From: Mycoplasmopsis agalactiae 14628
GTDB taxonomy: Bacteria; Bacillota_I; Bacilli_A; Mycoplasmatales; Metamycoplasmataceae
Reading direction: 5' to 3'
DNA: 64,000 nucleotides
Assembly: GCF_000266865.1 (NCBI RefSeq)
Contig: NZ_AJPR01000003.1
Location: forward strand, 1-64,000
Shown: piece by piece, positions 1 to 11,855 of the stretch
How positions within the stretch are numbered: the stretch's first letter is position 1
Layout of the letters: each line of letters begins with the position of its first letter
Made by a program: the position numbers and the translations under genes
Notes under the pieces: model-generated
The model's database searches: none
Seen by the model: the letters and a program-made list of their open reading frames with translations, nothing else
What the model was told of the DNA's origin: nothing

Positions 1-142
1 CAGCAAAATAAAATCCCCATATAGAGAATTAATATCTAGAGATGAAAACAATTTCTACTCATTAGTAGAAAATGAATATATTAATCTTACTAAAGAAAAA
101 GAACCTAATACTCTAGAAGACGATGAAGGTTTAATTCTCTAG
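1..142 (+). CDS. C-terminal end of an unidentified protein (truncated by window edge)
   Basis: An open frame runs from the window edge and ends at TAG 140-142, giving about 47 codons. The visible residues are polar and end in an acidic stretch (TLEDDEGLIL). No domain can be recognised from this tail. The plus-strand transposase gene begins 160 bases downstream, so this may be part of the same accessory region, but nothing in the sequence links the two. Confidence 0.5.
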   Translation, partial: SKIKSPYRELISRDENNFYSLVENEYINLTKEKEPNTLEDDEGLIL

Positions 143-304
143 TAAGACGGTTTTATCAGCGCAAATAAAGCCTTCTAGAGCCTTTTCTGAATATACAAGT
201 AATAATTTTTCTAAGCATCATAACAACTATCATAGGGTTATAACCTATGAGTTTTTTATACTAACTTTTTTTAATAATTAATTGTTTCATATAATTAAGA
301 TGCT

Positions 305-1537
305 ATGGAAAAGTTAGATGTAGATATATTTAACGATATCTTAGACACTACTAATAAGCTATATGCTAATAAGGCAAAAGAGCTAAATGATATAGAAGAA
401 TATTTTAGGAATACATTAAGAAAAACGATTCATCCAAATTGGAAGATATTTAGAAGAGAAACTAGAAAATGAATTACTTTGGGCGGTATTTTTTTACTTA
501 ATATTACAATGTACGAAACAAAAGATGATGAAGGTAGGATAACGCGTTTTACTTATTATCATGATGAAAAACTTAAGCAAATTTGCAATTGTAAATATGA
601 TACTGATAATCTTAAATTAGCTGTGAAATTTTACTTAGAGAATTCTAAAATTCCATCAAATTTAAAACAATTATTACCTAGTAAACAACTATTAAATTAT
701 TATCTAGACAAGCTAAAAATTAAAGAAAAATTAGTAGATAAAAATGAACAAATTTTGGCCAAAATAAAAAGTAATTTAGTGAATGATAATCAAAAAATTT
801 ATCTTGAAATGGATGATTTTTATATATTCCATAAGTCAACTAAAGTTAAAAAAATGAGAGTACGTGAAGTGATAGCACATACTCTTAAAAACAATAAATT
901 AAGTAATGTAATAAATATGTTTTTTACTAAAAATTTAAATGATCCAACAACTAAAAATAATGACCTAGAGTTTATTAAAAATACTATTAATAAAGAATTA
1001 ATCACAAATAATGATGAGCAAAAATTAATTGTAAATGGAGATGGAGCTAGATGAATTAAGAAGCTTGCTAACAAACTAAATGCTACTTATTCACTAGATC
1101 GTTTTCACATTCAAAAGGTCTTAAATGACACATTTGGTACAAGTAAATTTGCTTCAAAAGAGAATAGAATTTACTATAAAACATACATAAATAAGACGTT
1201 AAATAAACCGTGGAAAAATGTTTTTGATGAAGCTATTTTTACTAAAAACAAAGACCTTTTTCATCAGCTTTGATATGAATTTTGGTCTGACCCAAATGCT
1301 CTAAAGATGCCTATTGGCGTATATGAAAGAGCAAGAAATTTCTGTAATTTAATCTTAAATAATGCTAATGCAGTTTTTGATAATAATGAAAAATTAAAGT
1401 CTTACACTGAGCATTTTGTTTATAACTCGTTCAAAAAACATATTAAAAAAGATCAAAGTCTTTTTTGTTTTGAACATATGAAAATGAAAGTTATTTATAA
1501 AAATATTATAAAAAATCAGGCCACTTTGTTTTACTAG
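305..1537 (+). CDS. ISLre2/UPF0236-like transposase, possibly truncated at the C-terminus
   Basis: The reading frame is 410 aa with TGA as Trp and starts at ATG 305. The middle of the protein has the stretch VNGDGARWIK followed about 15 residues later by SLDRFHIQKV. This matches the conserved 'GDGA.WI ... LD.FH..K' core of the UPF0236 family, the transposases of ISLre2 elements. Family members end in a conserved Arg/Trp-containing segment that I do not see; this protein instead ends in a lysine-rich stretch (about residues 375-410). It may therefore be truncated or decayed. I could not identify convincing terminal inverted repeats or a target duplication on either side, so the element boundaries are not given. 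An imperfect palindrome (CATAGG-N7-CCTATG) lies upstream at about 230-250. The family call is from motif memory and should be read as probable. Confidence 0.65.
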
Positions 1538-2764
1538 ATTATAAGAAGAAATTTAAAGAATTTTAATTGTTTTAGCATCTAGTTTTCATTATAACGTGGA
1601 CTAAATAAAATACAAAGAAATTAGTTCTTTTTTCCTTTTTACTTTGTGAAAAGCAAAGTAATATTTTCAGTATTTTTTTATCTATATACCTAGTATATAG
1701 ATAAACATTTTCACTGTTTTTGAAGATGAAAAAGCCTAATTTTTTTAGCAAAATATGAATTTTTTTAATACTTTTGATGTTTGAGCGTTAAATAAATGGT
1801 GCAAACAAAGGGCAAAGATAGTTTTTTAGCATTTATTATAAATAGAGGTATTTATAATAAAAAATAATAATGTATTTTATGGTATACTTTTATTATATAA
1901 AAGTATAAATGGATTACTAAAATTATTAAAAATATAAGTTTTATATTTTTAATAACAATATATGTGTTACAAAATATTAAATTTTTGTGCCTAAATTCTA
2001 TTTATGTTGCTTGTTTGTCACAAAAAATACCTATTTTTCTTTATTTTTTATCTTCAAAAAAATAAAGGGCTTAAAAAAGTGGCGTTCGGTAAGAACTTTG
2101 GCGCACTTCCTTATCTTGCCTTTTAAAGGCTAATTAAAAAAACAAGCAAAAAGTTTTTTAATGCCGCAAATTGGCAAAATGGCACAAAAATAAAAAAATA
2201 AAAATTTCAAGACGTTTTGAAATAATGTAAAATTTTATTGATTGAATGAGCTTGGTATAAGCTTTCAACACACTTAAATTTTACGGTTCCATTTTATAAA
2301 TTGTTTAGATTAAGAGCTTTTAAAAGTTTTATCTCTATATAATATACATTTCTAAATATAAGACAAAGACAATAAAAAAATGTAAGTACAAATGACTATA
2401 TTTGTTTCCTTTTTTACATTTCTTGCATAGATAAAGCCAATAAAAAAACTATTACTACATCTTCTAAAATTCCTGAAGTAATAAAGATTAAAAAATGTTT
2501 TTAACTAGCCTTTTTCTTACATTCACTGCAGAAACAAAAAATATGTGAAAATCCTCTTTTCATTTGCACAATGGTTCATAGATTAATTACGGCATATTAA
2601 TCATTTGATTTATCTCTAATTTTTTTTATAAAGCTTTTTTGCATAAAAAGCTTACCTATATTATGTAGGCATTTCAACACACCTATTTTTTTACAACTAG
2701 TTCGAAAAATAAAACTTGCTATTTAATATAGCAAGCTATGCAAAATTTGGAAAAATTGCAAAAG
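1538..2764. other. Hairpin-rich non-coding region, about 1.2 kb
   Basis: No convincing gene is visible on either strand. The region is packed with near-perfect inverted repeats: 1677-1689/1693-1705 (13-bp arms), 1832-1844/1849-1861 (13 bp), 1883-1893/1897-1907 (11 bp), 1923-1937/1941-1955 (15 bp), 2227-2235/2276-2284 (9 bp enclosing a smaller hairpin), 2378-2385/2414-2421 enclosing 2388-2393/2400-2405, 2581-2587/2596-2602 (7 bp), 2631-2639/2645-2653 (9 bp) and 2715-2722/2728-2735 (8 bp). Few of these have the one-sided T-run of a simple terminator. Possible explanations are a structured RNA, decayed mobile-element ends, or a conjugation or replication site. None is established. Confidence 0.6.
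2065..2200 (+). ncRNA. Candidate structured RNA, unidentified
   Basis: This stretch is richer in G and C than the surrounding A/T-rich DNA, which in a low-GC genome often marks a structured RNA. Visible pairings are AAGTG(G)CG with CGCACTT (a bulged stem around 2078-2110), GCCTTT with AAAGGC at about 2119-2131, and ATTAAAAAA(A)C with GTTTTTTAAT enclosing a small loop at about 2132-2162. I looked for signatures of RNase P RNA (GAGGAAAGTCC), SRP RNA (GGAAGCA) and tmRNA ends and found none. The strand is assumed. Confidence 0.25.
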
Positions 2765-3271
2765 TTAAACTACTGCTCCATCTATTTTGCTGCCCTCTTC
2801 TCTACGCTTCTTTCTTATAACAACCAGTTTAGGAACGCTTCCTTGATTTGCTATATTGGCTGTGACTCAGTTAACAATTTTCAATTGATCTTTAAGCGAG
2901 ATATAAGGCAATCGAGCCATATCTTCTCAGCTAGTTTGAATTTTAGGTACAAGTTCATCATAATTCATTTTGTAGATAACTGACAGATCAATTGCTTTTG
3001 CTAGTAGAACTTTAGCACTTTTTCCATTATCAAGTATTCCGTCTTCTGTATCAATATTAATTATATTTTCATTAGAAATATCATTATTTTCTTCTAATAG
3101 TCCATTAACAAAGTAAACATCATTATTATCTATTGCAATCAATGTTATAACATTAGATTTTAATTTGTTTTCTCCGCTTATTTTTTCTATGAATTCAGGA
3201 AATAATGATATTGGTTTTAAGACTGGTAATACTTCTATTTTGCTTTCAACTTTTTTACTTTCATTTTGCAT
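2765..3271 (-). CDS. Hypothetical protein, 168 aa
   Basis: The frame runs from ATG at 3271 to TAA at 2765-2767 and needs two TGA codons read as Trp. I do not recognise the product. The N-terminal 60 residues contain VLPVLKPISLFPEF, loosely like the opening strand of a LON substrate-binding domain. This could be chance, but lon itself lies 1 kb away on the same strand. The C-terminus is very basic (RKKRREEGSK). There is no signal peptide or membrane segment. The upstream region ends in a run of T and A without a clear ribosome-binding site. Treat as a conserved-looking gene of unknown role. Confidence 0.55.
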
Positions 3272-3439
3272 AATATTATTTTAAAAAATGCATATAGCTA
3301 ATTTTTAACAACTTTTTCCCTCAAGCGCATTTTGTAGATAAGTAGCAAAAATGCAAAATTAAGCTAATTTTTTGGCCAAAAGTAAAACTTTTGCTAATTT
3401 TGCACTGTTAATAATTTGTTGATATGTAAAAATGCTAGC

Positions 3440-3475
3440 AAAAAAGCCGCCTATCTTAGACTAAGCAGCTTTTTT
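3440..3475 (-). terminator. Terminator of plsY
   Basis: An A-rich arm ending in GC(C)GC (3440-3450) pairs with GC(A)GCTTTTTT (3465-3475). Read on the minus strand, the hairpin overlaps the plsY stop codon (3461-3463) and is followed by a T-run. Confidence 0.6.
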
Positions 3476-4186
3476 GATTGCAAATTTTCTTTCGCTTTTG
3501 TTAATCAATCTTTTGAAATTATCGCGGTGACTTACAAGCACTAGTAAGGCACATAAAGTATAAATTATTGGACTAACATATCAGTAATTTACAAGTATTG
3601 TAAATGAATTAATATATTCAACTGCATTAGTTCAATATCCAGTTGGTCCTTGAATCATTCATGGCATTCAAACAAATAAAAGTAGTGAAAATGCAACAGT
3701 AATTGAGCCTAGCGAAACAATTTTACTGATTCCGACAACTAGTAAGAATAATAAGAATGCTATTAAAAACAAAATAATGTTAATAGATATTATTAACCCA
3801 ACTGTGCAGGCTGCTCCTTTGCCGCCCTTAAATTTGTAATAAGCAGGAAAAATGTGACCAATCACTACTCCAAGTCCAAGTACTTGTGGGCTAATATAGG
3901 AAGCTTGTGAAAAAGATTTTACTGCAGGTACATGATTAACTATAGCTGAAATTATTAATATAGGAATAAGTGTTTTAAGCACGTCGGTAGCAAAAACAAT
4001 TAATGCAAACTTGGCTCCATAAGTTCTTAAACTGTTTGTTGCCCCTGCATTTTTGCTATTATGCTCTCTAATATCATCATTTTTGACTCTTCTACTTAGA
4101 ATAATTGATGTATTGAAAGAACCTAAAAGTAGATAGCCAATTAAAAATAGTGCTAAATTCATTAAAATGCTATACAGTATATTCAT
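3461..4186 (-). CDS. plsY: Glycerol-3-phosphate acyltransferase PlsY
   Basis: The product is a 241-aa polytopic membrane protein that transfers an acyl group from acyl-phosphate to glycerol-3-phosphate, the first step of phospholipid synthesis. Diagnostic motifs are GSFNTSIILSR near the N-terminus, the NAGATNSLRTYG segment, and GHIFPAYYKFKGGKGAA, the family's glycine-rich phosphate-binding loop. Several hydrophobic segments span the length. I chose ATG 4186 (MNILYSIL); an upstream TTG at 4216 is in frame but would add a non-hydrophobic head. The gene lies downstream of lon on the same strand, separated by lon's terminator, so it is probably transcribed on its own. Confidence 0.9.
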
Positions 4187-4232
4187 ACTGTAATATTTTA
4201 CACATTTAATAATCAATTAAATTTTGAAAGTT

Positions 4233-4262
4233 AAAAATGCACACGATTAATGTGCATTTTTT
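4233..4262 (-). terminator. Terminator of lon (bidirectional shape)
   Basis: AAAAATGCACA (4233-4243) pairs with TGTGCATTTTTT (4251-4262) around a 7-base loop. It lies 25 bases past the lon stop on the minus strand. Confidence 0.75.
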
Positions 4263-4286
4263 GCAGAATTAAAGGTAATAAATTCT

Positions 4287-7200
4287 TTATTTAGATTGCT
4301 TTTTCTTTTTGCTTTCAGAATCGCTTTCTTCATACTTTTTACCTTTGAACAGATGCTCTCAAATTTGTTCATAGTGTGAAACAGGAATAAAGTTAATTGC
4401 TTCTTTAACTTCTTCAGGAATGTCACTTAAATTCTTTTCATTATTCTTTGGAATAAAAACAGTTTTAATACCTTTTTTAAAGGCAGCAAATGACTTTTCT
4501 TTGAGCCCACCTATTTCTAAGACTTTACCTCTTAGTGTAATTTCGCCAGTCATAGCTACTTCTTGCGATACAGGAATTTTAGCTAGAGCAGAAATTAAGG
4601 CAGTTGTAAAGGTTACACCAGCACTAGGGCCATCTTTAGGAACAGCTCCTTCAGGCACATGGACATGAATTTCAGTTGTATCAAAATCAACGTTTTTGAT
4701 TCCAAACTTTTCAGCATTAGCTCTTACATATGAAAGTGCTATTTTTGCTGATTCTTGCATTACTTCTTTAAGTTGTCCAGTTAGCCTAATGCCAGGTTGT
4801 TTTGACTTAAATCATGAAACTTCAATTTGCAGTGTTGTACCACCAATTGATGTAAAGGCTAAGCCATTAACAGAACCAATTTGTGGTTGCATTTCTTTTT
4901 CAGATTCGCTAATTTTTGGTGTACCTAACAATTCAGGAATGTTACTTTGGTCTATAACAAACTTATCAATTTTTTCGCCTGAAACGATTTTTGTGACTAT
5001 TTTACGGGCTATTTTGTCTAAGTTTCTTTTTAATGATCTAACACCGGCTTCAGCAGTATAGTGCTTGATTATAAACTCTAGTGCTTTATCATCAATAATA
5101 AATTGATCAGGTTTTAAGCCAGCTTGTGCTAGCACAACTTCAACTAAATGTTCTTTAGCAATCTTAATTTTTTCATTAATTGTGTAACTATTTAATTCAA
5201 TAATTTCAACACGATCCAGTAATGGAGCAGGAATATTTTCATAATAGTTTGCTGTTGCTATGAATAGTACTTTAGATAAGTCATATTCATGTTCAATGTA
5301 GTTGTCTTGAAACTTAGTGTTTTGCTCAGGGTCTAAAACTTCAAGCATTGCAGAAGTAGGATCACCTTTTATGTCGCTTGACATTTTGTCTATTTCATCC
5401 AGTAAAATAAGTGGATTCGACACACCAGCTGACTGAATACCTTTAATTATTTTACCTGGCATAGCGCCAACATAAGTTTTTCTATGTCCTCTTATTTCAG
5501 ATTCATCATGCAAGCCACCAAGACTAAGTTTTACATAACTTTTGTCTAAAGCTTCCGCAATAGAACGAGCTAGTGATGTCTTACCAGTTCCTGGCGGGCC
5601 TACTAAGGTCAAAATTGGCACATTATTAAACTGCTTTTGTGCTTTGTTTTTTGTATTTTCTTTAAAAAGCTGCAAGTCAATTTGGTTATGATCGTCAATT
5701 TTTATTAAGTCTTTTTCGCTTAATTCTTTGTTTATGTTTCTGTGATTGATTATTAGTGACAAGTATTCAATCACTCTTTCTTTAACTTCCTTAAGCCCAT
5801 AGTGATTTTTGTCTAGAATTTCTCTAGCTCTATTTATATCTAAGTTTTCTACTTCTACTTTTCTTCAAGGTAATTTCTTTAGATTGCTAATGTATGTTTG
5901 GGTAATATTAGCATCAGGGCTTGAAGACATCATGTTTTTTAATTTATCACGCTCAGTTTTAATTGATTTAATAATCCATTCAGGATACATTTGCTTAAGC
6001 ACTGGGTCGTTGACAATTTTTGAATACTCATCATCGCCATCTTCATCATCAGTTTCATTAAGCTGTTCTTTAATAGCTTTCATTTTTTCACGAAGCAAGA
6101 ACTCTTTTTGTTGTTTATCCAAATTGCTTTGAATTTTTTTATTTAATTCCTTGTCAATTTGGTCTTTCATTGTTGAAGTGTCTTTTTTTGTAGTTCTTTT
6201 GCTTAAACTAGTTTGATTTTGTTCAACCAAGCTAAGAATTAATTTTAAGTCATCTTCAGTTATATAACCTAATTGCAAGTATTCTTTATGTCACTTGTAG
6301 ATTCTTTCAACTTCATAATTAAATTGAACTTCTAATTCAGAGTTTTCTTTAATTTGCTCCATTGAGTTTTTAAATAATTCATTGTCAGTAAGTGCATTGT
6401 AAATATTTAACAATTTATTATTGTTGCTAAGAGTTAATTCATCAATAAATTTCTTGATCAATCTTGCCATTAGTACAAAATTACTCTTAAGAGCTTCAAA
6501 CTGATGAAGTGCAGAAGGCATTGAATAAATTGTGAATAATTCATATGGAGGTAGTAGGAAAAATCCAGTTAGTGCTCTAACTAATGCTTCTAGTCTAGAT
6601 TCATCATCATTAATGAAGTCAGGCATCATTTCACTGGCACCTTTTGTTCAGTTTCTAATTTCTTCAGCTGAATATCCTCTAATATATCTGTAAAGGAGCA
6701 TAGCATCATTTCAGTTTCTATCATAAATTAAAGTGTTAATTACATCTTCGAAACCATTAAAATCTAGCGATGGATCAGCTAAAGCCATTTCATCACTATT
6801 GTTTTCTGAACCAAATCTTGTAGCTACCATTCCTTCTATATATCTAAGCGGTAATTTTTCGATATCTATGTTTGATGAAGAAATTATTTCTTCATCGCCA
6901 TATATATCTTGCAATATATATTTATGGATAGCTTTAAGTGTTGCAATGTAATGTCACTTTTGCGAATCATTATCATATACTTTTTCAACTGATTCAACTT
7001 GACAAAGTGTCATATTTGAATCTAAATTAGAAATATTAATGTTTTCTAACACATCAGCATATGTAGCTTTAGGTTTAGATTGAAGTTCAGATTCTAAAAT
7101 AACACTGCTATCTTCTGCTGGTCTGTAATAAACTAGCATAATTCTAGATTTATTAATTATTTCAGCACCATTTGAATTGTCTTTAGTATACTCATCAATT

Positions 7201-7409
7201 ATTTTTTTTCAGTAATTACTTTGAGTAATTAATTCCTCGGTAATTTCTAACTTAGCTACTTCACGATCAAATAACACAAAACAATTTTTGACAGGGTCAT
7301 TTGCCTTTGTGTATATTCTTCTTCTATATACATTTAAATATAATAGATTTTCAAAATTAGTTTCAGCAGTACTCTTTTTACTTTTATTGCTTCCTTTAGG
7401 TTTTCCCAT
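4287..7409 (-). CDS. lon: ATP-dependent protease Lon
   Basis: The protein is 1040 aa and continuous across the TGA(Trp) codons. Lon is a soluble hexameric AAA+ protease that degrades misfolded and regulatory proteins. The Walker A GPPGTGKT is at about 604-611, followed by Walker B (LLDEIDKM). The proteolytic dyad is Ser929 in KDGPSAG and Lys972 in GGLKEK, with the 43-residue spacing known from E. coli Lon. The ATPase begins near residue 600 against about 350 in typical bacterial Lon, so the N-terminal part is some 250 residues longer than usual. The tail is basic and polar ([13 protein letters not shown]). Start ATG 7409 has a strong Shine-Dalgarno (AGGAGGCGCAAT). A CIRCE operator and a TATAAT box precede the gene, so heat-shock control by HrcA is expected. 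Confidence 0.97.
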
Positions 7410-7442
7410 ATTGCGCCTCCTGTTTGAACTAATACAATATCA

Positions 7443-7448
7443 ATTATA
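7443..7448 (-). promoter_or_regulatory. -10 box of the lon promoter
   Basis: TATAAT on the minus strand lies 34 bases upstream of the lon start codon. The CIRCE repeat begins 8 bases upstream, so bound HrcA would cover the -35 region. Confidence 0.65.
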
Positions 7449-7456
7449 ATACAATT

Positions 7457-7482
7457 TTAGCACTCTACAATGCGAGTGCTAA
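7457..7482 (-). promoter_or_regulatory. CIRCE operator (HrcA binding site) upstream of lon
   Basis: The inverted repeat is TTAGCACTC, 8 bases, GAGTGCTAA. The arms are identical to the CIRCE consensus; the canonical spacer is 9 bases. It sits between leuS (stop 7488-7490) and lon. In mollicutes, CIRCE elements are known upstream of lon, clpB, dnaK and dnaJ. Confidence 0.92.
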
Positions 7483-7487
7483 AAAAA

Positions 7488-9827
<2,340 letters not shown>

Positions 9828-9848
9828 AGTAGCCTCTTAGAATAATTT

Positions 9849-10568
9849 TTATAAATATGAAATGTTTTTGTTAATAAAATTATTTTTGCTATTTAAGCTA
9901 AATATTATAAAGATGAAAACTGAGTTCATTGTAAGATTTACAAGATTGAAAACAAGGTAAACTAAACCAGCCCCTTTATAATATGTTGAAATGTTTAAGA
10001 ATAAACCTTTAATATTTCCTCAATGTTCAATCATTGATGTATGAGTTGCTGGAGCAGCTCCAAGCAAGCCAAATAATTTAAAGTATCAAGGAGTAAAAAG
10101 ATAGATATTTAAGATAACTAAAAGTCCTGTTGTTACTAGTATTGAAATAATTACTGGTAATATAAGTAAGCCAGCTTTACGTAATTTTGTTTTTTGTAAA
10201 AGTTTTATTGACCAGTAGAAAATGGTCATGTATATAGTTTGCGTTGTTGATAAAATTAAATGCCCTAAAATGCTTGGTAAGCTATATCCATGCGAGCCAT
10301 AACTTGGCCCAAGCAAAAAGAGTAAAAGAATAAGCAAAAATGCATATTTTCAGCCTATTCATAGCGCCGTAGCAGTAATAACAACTAAAGCAAAATCAAA
10401 TTTTAAAAATGATATAAAAGGCACTGATAATAATTTACTACCTGCAAAATTAACTAATATTGCAATAGCAAGCATCATACCAGTATATGAGAGTCTTATG
10501 CTCCTGTTTTTAAAGTAATAAATGTTTTCCTTATTATTACTTTGTACCAAAAATTCTGTCTCCTGCAT
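9849..10568 (-). CDS. ECF transporter S component (substrate unknown)
   Basis: This is a hydrophobic protein of about 239 aa with roughly five to six membrane segments, including one starting SYTGMMLAIAILVNFAGS. That segment's layout and the later LGPSYGSHGYSLPSILGH region resemble substrate-binding subunits of energy-coupling-factor vitamin transporters, which borrow a shared EcfA/EcfT module encoded elsewhere. The vitamin cannot be read from the sequence; folate or riboflavin types are the likeliest guesses. The start overlaps the end of upp by about 32 bases (ATG 10568). A later start cannot be excluded because no good ribosome-binding site is visible. Confidence 0.65.
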
Positions 10569-11163
10569 CACCTAACCCCGGTTCAATATATTTGTCTTTA
10601 TTAAGACATTCATCAAGTGCAGCTAAATAAATATTAATGTCATGGCCAAAATGTTTTTCAACATTATCTACACCTTCTTTAACACCAACTAAGCATACTA
10701 AACTGATATTATTAAAGCCATCTTTACGAAGTCTTGCAATAGCATCAACTGCACTATTTCCAGTTGCTAACATTGGATCTACTACAAAAATATAGCTATC
10801 CTTCGGGGCTTCGGGAATTTTATAAAAATATTCAGTGGGCTTAAAAGTGGTTTCATCTCTACTCATGCCAATATGGCCAACTTTAGCTTCGGGAATTAAT
10901 TTTAATAAGCCATCAATCATTCCAAGCCCTGCTCTTAAAATAGGCACAAAAACTACATCTTTGTCAAATTCATAGCCTAAATATTTTTTATTAATTGAAG
11001 TAATTATTTCTTTTCTTTTAGTTTGATAGTCTCTTAAAATTTCATAAACCATTAAAGAGCCAATTTCATTTAAATTCTGGCGGAAAACTGAGTGGCCAGA
11101 TTCTCTATTTCTCATATTTGTAAGTTTAATCTTAATTAATGGATGATTAAGCACTTTTAGCAT
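10537..11163 (-). CDS. upp: Uracil phosphoribosyltransferase
   Basis: The protein is 208 aa and converts uracil and PRPP to UMP, the pyrimidine salvage route needed because mollicutes lack de novo synthesis. The PRPP-binding motif VVDPMLATGNSAVDAI and the family signature YIEPGLGDAGDRIFGT at the C-terminus are both present. I set the start at ATG 11163 because GGAGGT sits five bases upstream; an upstream in-frame codon at 11175 would put the Shine-Dalgarno inside the gene. It overlaps the downstream ECF component. Confidence 0.96.
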   Translation of the reverse strand: MLKVLNHPLIKIKLTNMRNRESGHSVFRQNLNEIGSLMVYEILRDYQTKRKEIITSINKKYLGYEFDKDVVFVPILRAGLGMIDGLLKLIPEAKVGHIGMSRDETTFKPTEYFYKIPEAPKDSYIFVVDPMLATGNSAVDAIARLRKDGFNNISLVCLVGVKEGVDNVEKHFGHDINIYLAALDECLNKDKYIEPGLGDAGDRIFGTK

Positions 11164-11285
11164 TTCAACCTCCAATATTTAATATTATATTTTATGATCT
11201 TAAAATATGACATAAATATAATAAAAAAGCACTTTTTTGGGAAAAAAGCACTCTTTTTCTTATTAAATTCAAAGCAACACTAGCT

Positions 11286-11846
11286 TTATTCTTCAAAATC
11301 ATCATCAAAATTGAAATTAATGTTGTTAAATGGCTGATCTTCGACTTTTGCAGTCTGTTTTTCATCGTTTTTATTAGAGGCATTATTTTGAATTTTTTCA
11401 CTAGTTTCTAAATTGAAATTTTGTTCAAAAGTTTTGTTGCTTTTAGCAAAATTATTGCCCATACTTGAATCATTTTTCTTAAAGTTAGGTTGTACTACTG
11501 AAAATTCATTTGTTTGTCTTTGGTTTCTAACAGAACGAGACTCTAACAAGTGTAAGTTATCAATTCTTACTTCAATACTATAATTAGTTTGACCATTTGA
11601 TTCATATGTTGAAGTTACTAATGCCCCTTCAATTGCAACTAGTGTTCCCTTAGGTGCATAACCATTTAAAAAATCAGCTGTGCTTCTTCAAGCAATTACC
11701 GGAATAAAGTCAGTTACTTCATTATCGCTTGAGTAGTTTCTGCTTATGGCAATTCTAGTTCTAGCAAATGAAACTCCGCTATTGGTTTTGCTATATCTAA
11801 TGTCAGATGAAACTCTACCAATTAATATAACTTTATTTAAATTCAT
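11286..11846 (-). CDS. ssb: Single-stranded DNA-binding protein
   Basis: The protein is 186 aa. The OB fold occupies residues 1-110 (MNLNKVILIGRV... with FIPVIAWRS and YSIEVRIDNLHLLES). A low-complexity Gln/Asn/Lys linker follows, then the acidic tip DDDFEE that docks replication and repair partners. Start ATG 11846 has AGGAG upstream. It follows the M13 peptidase gene after a 9-base gap, so the rsmE-pepO-ssb run is probably one transcript. Two direct copies of AAAAAAGCACT lie just downstream at about 11225-11251, with no strong terminator hairpin. Confidence 0.95.
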
Positions 11847-11855
11847 CACTTGCTC

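Noticed and set aside
305-1537. Terminal inverted repeats of the ISLre2-like element
   Set aside because: Only scattered short matches (such as GTTATAA) were visible on both sides; they did not support defined ends.
2245-2690. Possible tracrRNA or CRISPR leader because of the repeated 11-mer and hairpins
   Set aside because: There is no repeat-spacer array and no cas gene in the window, and the two copies lack an anti-repeat.
11225-11255. Terminator after ssb
   Set aside because: Two direct AAAAAAGCACT copies and a weak CTTTTTT/AAAAAAG stem are present, but no clear hairpin with a T-run.
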